Shown here: positions 8,490 through 17,112 of the stretch, piece by piece | How positions within the stretch are numbered: the first letter of the stretch is position 1 | How the letters are laid out: each line of letters starts with the position of its first letter | NCBI GenBank assembly: GCA_035340715.1 | Contig: DAOQTX010000043.1 | Coordinates: 1-24,694, forward strand | Reading direction: 5' to 3' | DNA from: DAOQTX01 sp035340715 | Lineage (GTDB): Bacteria > Bacteroidota > Bacteroidia > AKYH767-A > OLB10 | Length of the DNA: 24,694 bases | Translations under genes and position numbers: made by a program | The notes under the pieces: generated by a model | Told to the model about the DNA's origin: nothing | What the model saw: only the letters and a program-made list of their open reading frames with translations | Databases searched by the model: none

Positions 8490-9728
8490 ATGAAGGCCAA
8501 ACAAGAGATTAAGTGTTCGTTTTGCGGTAGAGATAAATCAGCTACCAGTGTTTTTATTGCTGGACTTACAGGACATATTTGTGACCAATGTATTGAACAG
8601 GCTCATGAAATTGTAGTTCTGGAAAAGAAGGAAAAGTTCAGTGATGAATTGAAAGGACATATTAAACTATACAAGCCTTCGGAGATTAAAGAATTTCTGG
8701 ATCAATACATCATTGGACAAGAAGATGCTAAAAAGGTAATTTCAGTTGCGGTTTACAATCACTACAAGCGTATAATGTATAGTGGCTTGGATAGTGAGGA
8801 AATCGAGATTGAAAAATCAAACATTATTATGGTTGGTGAAACCGGTACCGGGAAAACCTTACTGGCGCGAACCATTGCCCGTTTGTTAAACGTTCCATTT
8901 TGTATTGCTGATGCCACTGTTCTAACCGAAGCGGGATATGTTGGGGAAGATGTTGAGTCGGTGCTCAGTCGCTTGTTACAAGCGGCCGATTATGATGTAA
9001 CAAGTGCCGAAAGAGGGGTTGTTTATATTGACGAAATTGATAAAATCAGTCGCAAGTCAGATAATCCAAGTATTACACGTGATGTTTCTGGTGAGGGCGT
9101 TCAGCAGGCATTGCTAAAGATGTTGGAGAATACCATTGTTAACGTACCACCTCAAGGAGGGCGTAAACATCCGGAGCAAAAGATGATCCCAATCAACACA
9201 AAAAATATTCTTTTTATTTGTGGAGGAGCTTTTGACGGAATTGATAAAATCATTACGCGCAGATTGCAAACCAATGCTTTAGGCTTTAAATCTAAGGGTA
9301 ATGGAAGTGATTTCAGCGAGCAAGATGTAGTTCAGTACGTGGCTCCGGCTGATTTAAAAACTTTTGGGCTAATTCCTGAATTGATCGGTCGTTTGCCCGT
9401 CATTACACACTTAAAGACTCTCGATAGGGATGCATTGATTCGTATCTTAGTAGAGCCGAAGAATGCCATCATCAAACAATATCAGCGATTGTTTGAACTT
9501 GAAAACATTAAACTCAGCTTCGATAAAAAAGTATTTGAGTTTATAGTGGATAGAGCTATAGAGTTTAAACTTGGAGCTCGTGGCTTACGATCGATTTGCG
9601 AGTCTATATTACTTGATGCCATGTATGAAGTACCCGGTACAAAAGACATTAAAGAGTTTAATGTTACCCTCGATTACGCGAAAAAGAAAATCACAAAAGA
9701 AATTGCAGGCAAATTAAAAGCTGCTTAA
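8490..9728 (+). CDS. clpX: ATP-dependent Clp protease ATP-binding subunit ClpX
   Basis: ClpX is the hexameric AAA+ unfoldase that recognises tagged substrates and threads them into ClpP. The 412-residue product has the N-terminal zinc-binding domain (C9, C12, C31, C34), Walker A GETGTGKT (116-123), pore loop GYVGED (149-154), Walker B VVYIDEID (177-184) and a sensor-2 GARGLRS segment near the C-terminus. The ClpP-docking tripeptide is LGF (264-266), equivalent to IGF in E. coli, so pairing with the adjacent ClpP is expected. Length is standard. Its stop codon shares the palindrome TTAA with the stop of the convergent folA gene. Confidence 0.97.
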   Translation: MKAKQEIKCSFCGRDKSATSVFIAGLTGHICDQCIEQAHEIVVLEKKEKFSDELKGHIKLYKPSEIKEFLDQYIIGQEDAKKVISVAVYNHYKRIMYSGLDSEEIEIEKSNIIMVGETGTGKTLLARTIARLLNVPFCIADATVLTEAGYVGEDVESVLSRLLQAADYDVTSAERGVVYIDEIDKISRKSDNPSITRDVSGEGVQQALLKMLENTIVNVPPQGGRKHPEQKMIPINTKNILFICGGAFDGIDKIITRRLQTNALGFKSKGNGSDFSEQDVVQYVAPADLKTFGLIPELIGRLPVITHLKTLDRDALIRILVEPKNAIIKQYQRLFELENIKLSFDKKVFEFIVDRAIEFKLGARGLRSICESILLDAMYEVPGTKDIKEFNVTLDYAKKKITKEIAGKLKAA

Positions 9729-10213
9729 CGAACTCTCTGCAATTCGCAGAAAGTGAAATCGAATTCATTTTTTTCATCTGCTCTGAAATTAACCAGCTTT
9801 ACGGTCATCCAATCAATGGTTCTTATTTCAGGAAAAAAGGCATCGCCTTCCAAGGTAGTATGTACCCTTGTCAAATATAAAAGGTCTGCATCCTTGATGG
9901 CTTGGGTATAGATTTCAGCCCCGCCTATTATAAAGACAAAATCATCCGATGCACAAGCCTTATATGTTTCGAAAAGTGAAGGCATTACTTCGCAACCTTT
10001 TATTTTGAGTTTTGGATTTCGTGATAGAACGATATTCCGTCTGCCTGGTAGGGCTTTGCCTATTGATTCATATGTTTTTCTACCCATGACCACTGTATTT
10101 CCCATGGTTAGTTTTTTAAATAGCATCAAATCAGACGACAGACGCCAAGGCAATTTATTCTCATTTCCTATGACATTGTTTTCACTAACTGCAGCTATGA
10201 TACATACCTTCAT
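9725..10213 (-). CDS. folA: Dihydrofolate reductase
   Basis: DHFR reduces dihydrofolate to tetrahydrofolate with NADPH. About 162 residues, with the family opening IIAAVSENNVIGNENKLPW, where the conserved Trp ends the substrate loop, then DLMLFKKLTMG, VVMGRKTYESIG (NADPH contact), LPGRRNIVLSR and FVIIGGAEIYTQA. The length fits chromosomal DHFR. ATG codons at 10219 and 10213 are both possible; the second gives the usual N-terminus (MKVCIIAAV). It lies 65 nt downstream of thyA on the same strand, and ThyA produces the dihydrofolate that FolA reduces. A terminator-like hairpin sits between them. Its stop overlaps the clpX stop. Confidence 0.95.
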   Translation of the reverse strand: MKVCIIAAVSENNVIGNENKLPWRLSSDLMLFKKLTMGNTVVMGRKTYESIGKALPGRRNIVLSRNPKLKIKGCEVMPSLFETYKACASDDFVFIIGGAEIYTQAIKDADLLYLTRVHTTLEGDAFFPEIRTIDWMTVKLVNFRADEKNEFDFTFCELQRVR

Positions 10214-10236
10214 ATACATTAAATTAATAGATAAGT

Positions 10237-10270
10237 AAAAAAAATAGCGCTGAAACCGATAGCTCAGGCT
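10237..10270 (-). terminator. Rho-independent terminator after thyA
   Basis: On the minus strand AGCCTGA (10270-10264) pairs with TCAG-C-GCT (10253-10246, one bulged base), with a 10-nt loop, followed by a run of eight T (10244-10237). It lies between thyA and folA, so it should lower read-through into folA. Confidence 0.6.
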
Positions 10271-10278
10271 GAAGACGA

Positions 10279-11073
10279 TTATACTGCAACCATTGCCTTG
10301 ATGGCCGGGTGAAACTGATAATTTTCGAAAGCGATGTCTTCGTATTGGAACGAAAAAATATCTTTTATATTAGAATTAAGTTTTAATTGAGGCAATGGCA
10401 AAGGACTTCGACTCAATTGCAATTCAACCTGTTCAAAATGGTTTGAATAAATGTGTGCATCGCCAAAAGTGTGAACAAAATCACATACTTCTAAAGAACA
10501 TACTTGTGCAATAAGATGAGTGAGCAATGCATAAGATGCAATGTTAAAAGGCACGCCTAAAAATATATCGGCACTTCTTTGATACAATTGACAAGATAAT
10601 TTTTGGTCGGCAACATAAAATTGAAATAAACAATGGCAAGGTGGTAAAGCCATTTGATCGACATCTGAAACATTCCAAGCCGAAACTATGTGTCTTCGGC
10701 TATCGGGATTGTTTTTTATTCGAGAAATTAAAGAACTGATTTGATCGATTGAAGTACCATCGGACTTTGGCCACGAACGCCATTGATGACCATAAACCGG
10801 ACCTAAATTTCCATCTTCATCTGCCCATTCATTCCAAATGCTTACCCCGTTATCTTTCAAATATTTGATATTGGTATCACCATTTAAAAACCAAAGCAAC
10901 TCATGTACAATAGATTTTAAGTGCAATTTTTTGGTAGTGACTAAAGGAAAGCCTTCGTTCAAATCGAAACGCATTTGATAACCAAAAACACTTCTTGTTC
11001 CTGTTCCGGTTCGATCGTTCTTGTCGGAACCGTTGTTCATCACATGTTTTAACAGATCAAGATATTGTTGCAT
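10279..11073 (-). CDS. thyA: Thymidylate synthase
   Basis: ThyA methylates dUMP to dTMP using methylene-tetrahydrofolate, releasing dihydrofolate. The 264-residue length equals E. coli ThyA and the landmarks line up: the phosphate-binding Arg region DRTGTGTRS (20-28), FPLVTTKKLHLKSIVHELLWFL, GPVYGHQWR, SRRHIVSAWN (125-134), catalytic C146 in ALPPCHC, and the dUMP-binding QRSADIFLGVPFNIASY segment. All key residues are intact. It is divergent from fabD and upstream of folA. A -7 element lies at 11101-11094. Confidence 0.98.
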   Translation of the reverse strand: MQQYLDLLKHVMNNGSDKNDRTGTGTRSVFGYQMRFDLNEGFPLVTTKKLHLKSIVHELLWFLNGDTNIKYLKDNGVSIWNEWADEDGNLGPVYGHQWRSWPKSDGTSIDQISSLISRIKNNPDSRRHIVSAWNVSDVDQMALPPCHCLFQFYVADQKLSCQLYQRSADIFLGVPFNIASYALLTHLIAQVCSLEVCDFVHTFGDAHIYSNHFEQVELQLSRSPLPLPQLKLNSNIKDIFSFQYEDIAFENYQFHPAIKAMVAV

Positions 11074-11093
11074 GATTTAGTATTGTCTTTAAG

Positions 11094-11101
11094 CAAAGAT
11101 A
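11094..11101 (-). promoter_or_regulatory. Bacteroidota -7 promoter element for thyA (TATCTTTG)
   Basis: Exact TAnnTTTG on the minus strand, 20 nt before the thyA ATG, within the 97-nt divergent thyA-fabD spacer. No TTG sits at the ideal -33 spacing. Confidence 0.5.
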
Positions 11102-11170
11102 AGAAAGGCAAATCGCAATCACTGTTTTATTATCTGTATATTTATACAATAACTGTTAATAACCTACAAT

Positions 11171-12055
11171 ATGAAAGCTTATGTATTTCCAGGTCAAGGA
11201 AGTCAACACCCAGGTATGGGAAAAGAATTGTATGAACAAAATGTTCAAGCAAAAGAAATGTTTGAGCAAGCAAATGAAATTTTAGGATTTCGAATCACGG
11301 ATATCATGTTTTCAGGAAGCGATGAAGACCTTCGACAAACCAAAGTAACACAGCCGGCTATTTTTATTCATTCGGTTATTATGGCCTCTACAAATACAAG
11401 CAATATAGATCCTCAAATGGTTGCGGGTCATTCTTTAGGAGAATTTAGCTCCTTGGTGGCTAATCGCACGCTGAATTTCGAAACAGCTCTAAAATTGGTA
11501 AGCGAAAGAGCTTTAGCCATGCAGGAAGCATGCGAAAAAAATCCATCCATAATGGCGGCAGTATTGGGGATGAATGATGCCAAAGTAGAAGAAATTTGTG
11601 ATGCTATAAATGGTATTGTAGTGCCAGCGAATTACAATAGCCCCGGTCAATTGGTTATATCTGGAACTCACCAGGCTATAGATGAAGCATGTGCTAAATT
11701 ATTAGAAGCAGGTGCTAAACGAGCAATAAAATTAAATGTTGGAGGAGCATTTCATTCACCCTTGATGGAATCAGCCAGAGAAAGATTGGAGATAGCCATA
11801 CGAAATACAAACTTTAGTCAACCGATTTGTCCGGTATATCAAAATGTAGATGCTAAACCTCATACCAATACTGATGAAATAAGAGATAATCTTATTGCTC
11901 AACTAACGGCTCCGGTACGATGGACACAAATTATTGAAAATATGATTCAAGATGGTGCCAGTTCATTTACGGAGGTTGGGCCAGGAAATGTTTTGCAAGG
12001 ATTGATAAAAAAAGTAAGCCGATCAATGGAAGTAAGTGGATTGACTTCTGCTTAA
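11171..12055 (+). CDS. fabD: Malonyl CoA-acyl carrier protein transacylase
   Basis: FabD loads malonyl groups from CoA onto acyl carrier protein to start fatty acid elongation in the cytoplasm. The 294-residue protein has the N-terminal GQGSQ oxyanion segment (8-12), the nucleophile S88 in GHSLGE, and the catalytic His in FHSPLM (H195). YNSPGQLVISG (155-165) and the C-terminal EVGPGNVLQGL also match the family. It stands alone: divergent from thyA, with a near-consensus -7 (TATATTTA, 11137-11144) upstream and a stop codon sharing TTAA with the convergent surface protein gene. No other fatty acid genes are in the window. Confidence 0.96.
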   Translation: MKAYVFPGQGSQHPGMGKELYEQNVQAKEMFEQANEILGFRITDIMFSGSDEDLRQTKVTQPAIFIHSVIMASTNTSNIDPQMVAGHSLGEFSSLVANRTLNFETALKLVSERALAMQEACEKNPSIMAAVLGMNDAKVEEICDAINGIVVPANYNSPGQLVISGTHQAIDEACAKLLEAGAKRAIKLNVGGAFHSPLMESARERLEIAIRNTNFSQPICPVYQNVDAKPHTNTDEIRDNLIAQLTAPVRWTQIIENMIQDGASSFTEVGPGNVLQGLIKKVSRSMEVSGLTSA

Positions 12056-15000
12056 CGTAGAATATTTACGCGACCGAATTTATTATGTTTCTTGCCTGTC
12101 ATTTCGCGCAAGAAAATACGGTATGTATAAACTCCGTCCATTAAATCATTTCCGTTGCCGTCAGTTCCATCCCAAACAAATAATGGGTCGCTGCTTTCAA
12201 AAACTTGTTGCCCCCAGCGATTGAAAACTTTAATGCTAAAGTCTTTGAAGCCATAACCTGAAATTTGAAAGTAATCATTTTTGCCATCATCATTTGGGGT
12301 AAAAGTATTTGGAATATAGAACGTGTAAAACGCATTTACTTGAACAGTAAGCCAAAGAGTGTCATTGCATCCATTCCCTGAAAGTGCTACCATCATAACT
12401 TGATAAGTGCCCGTGTCGGAATATGCATGGTAAGGATTACAATCGTAAGACACAGTTCCATCTCCAAAATCGTAAAAGCAAGAATCAAACGAGATGCTTT
12501 GGTTGATAAATTGAACTAAAGGATTTAATGCAGATACAACAGCGGGTTGTGCTATTGCATTAGCAATTGGACTTGAATATGCGCTTACTGCATTAGCAAC
12601 TGAAAAAGTATCAACACAATTGTTTGAGGAAGTAACTATTAAAGAAACATCATATACACCACCTGAATTGTAGATAATAGGATTTGGATTTTGATTCATA
12701 GAATTATTTCCATTTCCAAAATCCCAAAAATAGATGGAGCCAGGATCTGCAATGCTGGTATTGGTAAAGCTTACTTCCAATGGGCTACAACCAAAACTTA
12801 TATCTTGAAAAAAGCTAGCTTGAGGTTCTTCAAAAATCTCTATGAGCGCTATGGCCGTGTCGTTCGGACAATTAGGAGTTGAGCAAATCAAAGTGATGGT
12901 ATGAATTCCAATAGAGTTGAAGGTTACATTCCCCGGAGTACTGCCTGAATAACTAGCCGGACTTGCCGATGAACCAAAACTCCAATCAAATGTCGATCCG
13001 GGAACTATACTTGAGTTTGTATTTATACTTACAGTATTATTATCTAAACAAACGGATGTCGGAGCAGAAATGCCTGCCAATTGTTTAGGCTTTACAATAA
13101 TCTGAACAGAGTCTGTTGAAGAACAAGCTGCGTTTGAAACATTCACATAATAATAGATGCTGTCATTACCAGCGCTTGTGTTGGACAAAATCAGAAATGG
13201 ATTACTGATGGTGCTATCGTTCAATCCAAAAGTGGGAAACCAAAGATAATCTAGACCAGCTTGTGCAGCAGCGCCTAAATAGATTGTATCTTCTGAACAT
13301 ACATTTTGATTTATTCCTGCATCTGCAACAGGTTTGTCTAGAATAAGAAAATTAATTTTTGAAGTATCAGAACTGCATCCATTTTCTGAAACCGTAAGTA
13401 GAATGCTATCTTGTTGAGCACTTGGCCAATTTAAATTATAGATAGATCCACCACCTGAAACGATTGCATTTCCGAAATTCCAATTGAATACCGCTGATAC
13501 GCCTGCATTGCCTGAATAATTGATAATAGCAATAGAACCAATACATAAAGTATCGGAACTACTAGTGAATTGAGAAGTTGGAGCTGGTCGTACGATAACA
13601 ACTACTGTGTCTTCAGAACTACAAGTACCTTGACTCACGCTTAAGTAATACGTTAATGTATCGTTTTGTCCGCTTGTGTTGTAAATTAAAATCTCTGGTT
13701 TGGCCGCAGTTGAATCACTTAAGCCAACAGATGGACTCCATAAGTAACTATAGCCGGGTATGGCATTAAAGCCAAGACTATCGGACGCTCCAGAGCATAT
13801 ATTCAGATCAAGACCAGCATAGGCAAGTGGGGCAACATTCACGAATACTGATTGCGTAGAAGAACTAGTACATCCGTTTACATCTACCGTTAAACCAACA
13901 TTGTAAAATCCTGCAAAAGGAAACGAAATGATATAAGGCCCTTGTCCGCTACCAGATAAGACATTTGCTCCGGCAAAATTCCAATTGTAATTTGCTCCTA
14001 CTATAGGAGTTCCGGTATAGGTCACATTGATGGAATCGTTTTGACATGCAAAACCGGCAATGCTAAATGTAGAGTCAGGAGCATTAACTACTTGAATATT
14101 TCGAACAAACACACTTGAAGAACATCCGCTGGAAGGGTCGATTACTTGTAAGCTGATTGGGTATGATCCACTCGAAGGCCACTGCAACTCGAATGGGCCT
14201 GAAGAGCCAAGGGTTCCACTAATAACGTTAGCCGATCCAAAGTTCCAATTATACGTGAACGAAGCATTGGGAACTCCTGAATAAATAATGGTGCTGGTGT
14301 CGCTTTGACAGATCAGCGTGTCGGCTGAAAAAATATTAGTGGGCGCACCGGCTACAGTTACTTGTTGTGTTACAATGTTACTACATGCACTAGTGGAGAT
14401 GGCTTCTAAAGAAACTACATAAGTTCCAGGTTGTGTATATATAACAGGTGGTGGATTTGCAACAAATGCCGCTGAACCATTTCCAAAATCCCATATCGAA
14501 CCCGAAGCTCCAACACTGAGATTTATGAATGATGCTGTAATGGTATCACATCCTCCACTTAAACTCATTGAGAAATCGGCATAAGGAGCCATTTCGAAAG
14601 TGCCTCCCCAGTTCAAATCAAAATATGGTGTATCAATTCCACTGATTAAAAAATTCTCAACATTAAATTGTAGCGCATATTTTGATCCGGCCGTTACGGC
14701 TACAGGTGTACAAATTTGAGAAACAGCTCCACAAGGATTAACAGATGTGGAAAGCATACCCGTAGGCGCTCCTCCTCCGGCAGTTACAGCAAAATTACAA
14801 GCGACTAAAGTTCCAGGACACCCTGCACTAATATCAAATAAAGCCCAATCCAATTCGTAAGGTGCAGGTGGATCGGCTGTCCATTCTAATGTTCCTGCTG
14901 AACCAACTGTAAATTCATACCAAATTATATTTTGTGGGCCAAAAGGAAAACAAGGTATAGGACCATTTCCAGCATTGCCAAAACTAGGTCCTGGCGAACG

Positions 15001-15555
15001 AAAGGGTTGTTTGCTGCAAAGTTCTATTGCCGTGTTGCAAGAATCTCCCTGCCCTAAGCTGGGAATAACAGGAGGAGTAAAAGATCGGATGCAAATTTCA
15101 AAATCACCATCAGCGGCTAAAGCGCTGACACTAACCCATAATTGATTTCCTACAGTTCCGGTATAATTTAATATTGCTGATCCGGCAGGCATTGGAGCAT
15201 TTGCACAAGCAGTATATGCAGAAGCACATCCAGCATTATACAAAGTTGCTGATAGCAAGGAAGCAGGACTGACTCCAGTTGGGCTGATGGTAATTATATT
15301 ATTGGTTCCACTTGCTATAAAAGTAAACCACACTTCGTTACCACCCGGGGGTATCGGACCTAAAGTAATCGAATCGCATACGTTCCATATATTGTCGGCT
15401 GTGGCGGTTAAGGTTGTGCTCAGAATACAAGTATCACCATCTACAGGAATACTGATCAACTGAGAAAACAAACAGGAATCATTTTGAACTTGAGCCTTTA
15501 ATGCATTCCCAAAGCAAATGAACAGTATTAGAAAATATAGTTTAATAGAGCGCAT
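12052..15555 (-). CDS. Secreted PKD-repeat surface protein with type B T9SS C-terminal domain
   Basis: A 1167-residue exported protein, probably attached to the cell surface or released. A signal peptide covers residues 1-21 (ALKA before Q). Two NDSC/GDSC-opening beta domains follow (about 24-160 and 168-322). PKD-type domains with WDFGNG or YDFGDG occur at about 324-402, 911-992 and 995-1074. Between them are looser PKD-like modules (WNFG core) and a second module ending in YLWxPxxGLxDST, arranged A-A-B-A-B-A over 404-910. Residues 1076-1167 (FYIPNTFTPNDDGKNDYF, NRWGQQVFES, WDGTDGNGN) are the gliding motility-associated C-terminal domain that directs T9SS export. Such proteins often act as adhesins, but no binding or enzymatic domain is recognisable here. 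The start is the ATG before the signal peptide. Confidence 0.9.
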   Translation of the reverse strand: MRSIKLYFLILFICFGNALKAQVQNDSCLFSQLISIPVDGDTCILSTTLTATADNIWNVCDSITLGPIPPGGNEVWFTFIASGTNNIITISPTGVSPASLLSATLYNAGCASAYTACANAPMPAGSAILNYTGTVGNQLWVSVSALAADGDFEICIRSFTPPVIPSLGQGDSCNTAIELCSKQPFRSPGPSFGNAGNGPIPCFPFGPQNIIWYEFTVGSAGTLEWTADPPAPYELDWALFDISAGCPGTLVACNFAVTAGGGAPTGMLSTSVNPCGAVSQICTPVAVTAGSKYALQFNVENFLISGIDTPYFDLNWGGTFEMAPYADFSMSLSGGCDTITASFINLSVGASGSIWDFGNGSAAFVANPPPVIYTQPGTYVVSLEAISTSACSNIVTQQVTVAGAPTNIFSADTLICQSDTSTIIYSGVPNASFTYNWNFGSANVISGTLGSSGPFELQWPSSGSYPISLQVIDPSSGCSSSVFVRNIQVVNAPDSTFSIAGFACQNDSINVTYTGTPIVGANYNWNFAGANVLSGSGQGPYIISFPFAGFYNVGLTVDVNGCTSSSTQSVFVNVAPLAYAGLDLNICSGASDSLGFNAIPGYSYLWSPSVGLSDSTAAKPEILIYNTSGQNDTLTYYLSVSQGTCSSEDTVVVIVRPAPTSQFTSSSDTLCIGSIAIINYSGNAGVSAVFNWNFGNAIVSGGGSIYNLNWPSAQQDSILLTVSENGCSSDTSKINFLILDKPVADAGINQNVCSEDTIYLGAAAQAGLDYLWFPTFGLNDSTISNPFLILSNTSAGNDSIYYYVNVSNAACSSTDSVQIIVKPKQLAGISAPTSVCLDNNTVSINTNSSIVPGSTFDWSFGSSASPASYSGSTPGNVTFNSIGIHTITLICSTPNCPNDTAIALIEIFEEPQASFFQDISFGCSPLEVSFTNTSIADPGSIYFWDFGNGNNSMNQNPNPIIYNSGGVYDVSLIVTSSNNCVDTFSVANAVSAYSSPIANAIAQPAVVSALNPLVQFINQSISFDSCFYDFGDGTVSYDCNPYHAYSDTGTYQVMMVALSGNGCNDTLWLTVQVNAFYTFYIPNTFTPNDDGKNDYFQISGYGFKDFSIKVFNRWGQQVFESSDPLFVWDGTDGNGNDLMDGVYTYRIFLREMTGKKHNKFGRVNILR
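13087..14085 (-). repeat. Two diverged ~500-bp tandem units inside the PKD-repeat gene
   Basis: Residues 491-657 and 658-823 repeat the same module order: a PKD-like A module (NYNWNFAGANV; FNWNFGNAIV) then a B module with AGxxxNxCS, YLW, GLxDST and NTS landmarks. Each unit is about 166 residues. Identity is modest, so the duplication is old. Confidence 0.7.
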
Positions 15556-15620
15556 GCGTGATAGAATGCAAATTTCGTATAATTATTAGATAGTAATCAA
15601 GTCAAAACGACATGAATAAC

Positions 15621-15628
15621 TATATTTG
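15621..15628 (+). promoter_or_regulatory. Bacteroidota -7 promoter element for the M20 peptidase (TATATTTG)
   Basis: Exact TAnnTTTG 30 nt before ATG 15659, in the 103-nt divergent spacer. It lies within an imperfect palindrome at 15618-15639 (AACTA-TA-TTTG, TT, CAAA-TAGTT), which could be a regulator site or form a small hairpin. Confidence 0.45.
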
Positions 15629-15658
15629 TTCAAATAGTTAAAAAATAATAAGTTTTTT

Positions 15659-17035
15659 ATGGATTATATTCAAAATTATATCAAAGAAAACAGAGAACGT
15701 TTTCTAAATGAATTGTTTGATTTTTTGCGCATTCCTTCAGTGAGTGCCGATTCCAAGTACAAAGAAGATGTAGTAAGAGCTGCCGAGTTTGTCAAGAAAA
15801 GTTTACTTGATGCAGGGGCTGATTCTGCAGAAGTTTGTAAAACAGAAGGTCATCCTATTGTTTATGGAGAAAAAATGATCGATGCCAATAAACCAACGGT
15901 ATTGGTATATGGACATTATGATGTTCAACCTCCCGATCCTTTAGATTTATGGAAGTCGCCTCCTTTTGAACCGGTGATTGAAAATGATAAAATTTATGCA
16001 AGAGGAGCATGCGATGACAAAGGGCAAGTGTATATGCATATCAAAGCATTTGAGCTGATGCAAAAGACGAACACTTTAAGTTGTAATGTTAAATTTATGA
16101 TTGAAGGTGAAGAAGAAGTTGGGTCAGCCAATTTGGCGAAGTTTATAGAAAAGCATAAAGAAAAATTGAAATCAGATATTATTCTGATCAGCGATACGGC
16201 TATGATCGCTAATGATATTCCGAGCATCGACTCTGGTCTGAGAGGGCTTAGTTATGTAGAAGTTGAAGTAACAGGGCCAAACCGTGATTTACATTCGGGT
16301 GTATATGGAGGTGCTGTAGCTAATCCCATACAAATCTTATGTAAAATGATCACCGATTGCAAAGACAAGAACAATCATATAACGATTCCTGGATTTTATG
16401 ACGATGTGCTTGAGTTGAGTGATGCAGAAAGAAAAGATCTTGCAAGGGCACCATTCGATTTGAACGAGTATAAAAAAGATTTGGGCATTGAAGATATAAT
16501 GGGAGAAGCAGGTTTTTCTACTATGGAGAGAACAGGCATACGTCCTTCGTTCGAGTTGAATGGTATTTGGGGAGGTTATACAGGTGAAGGATCAAAAACA
16601 GTATTGCCATCAAAAGCGTTTGCAAAAATCTCGATGCGATTGGTACCTAATCAGGACTCGCATAAAATTACTGACTTGTTTAAAAACTACTTTGAAAACG
16701 CAGCGCCTAAAGGAATAAAAGTTAAGGTAACACCACACCATGGAGGCGAACCAGTGGTTACTCCAACCGATTCAATAGCATATATGGCTGCAAGCAAAGC
16801 AATGGAAACTACCTTTGGTAAGACACCAATTCCAACAAGAGGTGGAGGCTCTATACCAATAGTTGCACTGTTTGAAAGAGTCTTGGGGCTTAAATCTGTT
16901 TTGTTTGGATTTGGTTTGGATAGCGATGCTATTCATTCGCCCAATGAACATTTTGGAGTTTTCAATTACTTGAAAGGAATTGAAACCATACCACTGTTTT
17001 TTAAAAATTATACCGAAATGAGTTCAAAAAAATAA
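15659..17035 (+). CDS. M20-family metallodipeptidase
   Basis: A 458-residue zinc peptidase that would hydrolyse dipeptides in the cytoplasm. The di-metal site is intact: H86 and catalytic D88 in VYGHYDVQPPDP, bridging D119 in GACDDKG, E152 (general base) and E153 in EGEEEVGS, D179 in SDTAM, and the C-terminal His in IHSPNEHF. A dimerisation insert contains DLHSGVYGG (the His that completes the neighbouring active site) and GGYTGEGSKTVLPS. No signal peptide is present. The CNDP/PepV-like dipeptidase branch fits best; the exact dipeptide preference cannot be read. A strong terminator follows directly, so the transcript is probably monocistronic. Confidence 0.93.
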   Translation: MDYIQNYIKENRERFLNELFDFLRIPSVSADSKYKEDVVRAAEFVKKSLLDAGADSAEVCKTEGHPIVYGEKMIDANKPTVLVYGHYDVQPPDPLDLWKSPPFEPVIENDKIYARGACDDKGQVYMHIKAFELMQKTNTLSCNVKFMIEGEEEVGSANLAKFIEKHKEKLKSDIILISDTAMIANDIPSIDSGLRGLSYVEVEVTGPNRDLHSGVYGGAVANPIQILCKMITDCKDKNNHITIPGFYDDVLELSDAERKDLARAPFDLNEYKKDLGIEDIMGEAGFSTMERTGIRPSFELNGIWGGYTGEGSKTVLPSKAFAKISMRLVPNQDSHKITDLFKNYFENAAPKGIKVKVTPHHGGEPVVTPTDSIAYMAASKAMETTFGKTPIPTRGGGSIPIVALFERVLGLKSVLFGFGLDSDAIHSPNEHFGVFNYLKGIETIPLFFKNYTEMSSKK

Positions 17036-17057
17036 TAAATCTCATGCTTTATTTTTG

Positions 17058-17092
17058 GCCATCACTTTGTATGAGGTGATGGCTTCTTTTTT
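17058..17092 (+). terminator. Rho-independent terminator after the M20 peptidase gene
   Basis: A perfect 8-bp stem GCCATCAC (17058-17065) / GTGATGGC (17076-17083) with a 10-nt loop, followed by TTCTTTTTT (17084-17092). It begins 22 nt after the stop codon. This is the clearest terminator in the window. Confidence 0.88.
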
Positions 17093-17099
17093 GATTTAG

Positions 17100-17107
17100 T
17101 ATCTTTG
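17100..17107 (+). promoter_or_regulatory. Bacteroidota -7 promoter element very close to a start codon (TATCTTTG)
   Basis: Exact TAnnTTTG just 5 nt before ATG 17113 and immediately after the preceding terminator. If used, transcription would begin at or near the A of the start codon, giving a leaderless or nearly leaderless mRNA. Confidence 0.45.
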
Positions 17108-17112
17108 AGAGT

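Noticed and set aside
9736..9750. TCTGC/GCAGA hairpin near the clpX stop as a terminator
   Set aside because: Only 5 bp, no T-tract, and it lies inside the folA coding sequence.
12141..12882. Extra small genes within the PKD-repeat gene
   Set aside because: Frames on either strand there are shadows of a well-supported coding sequence, without family features or start signals.
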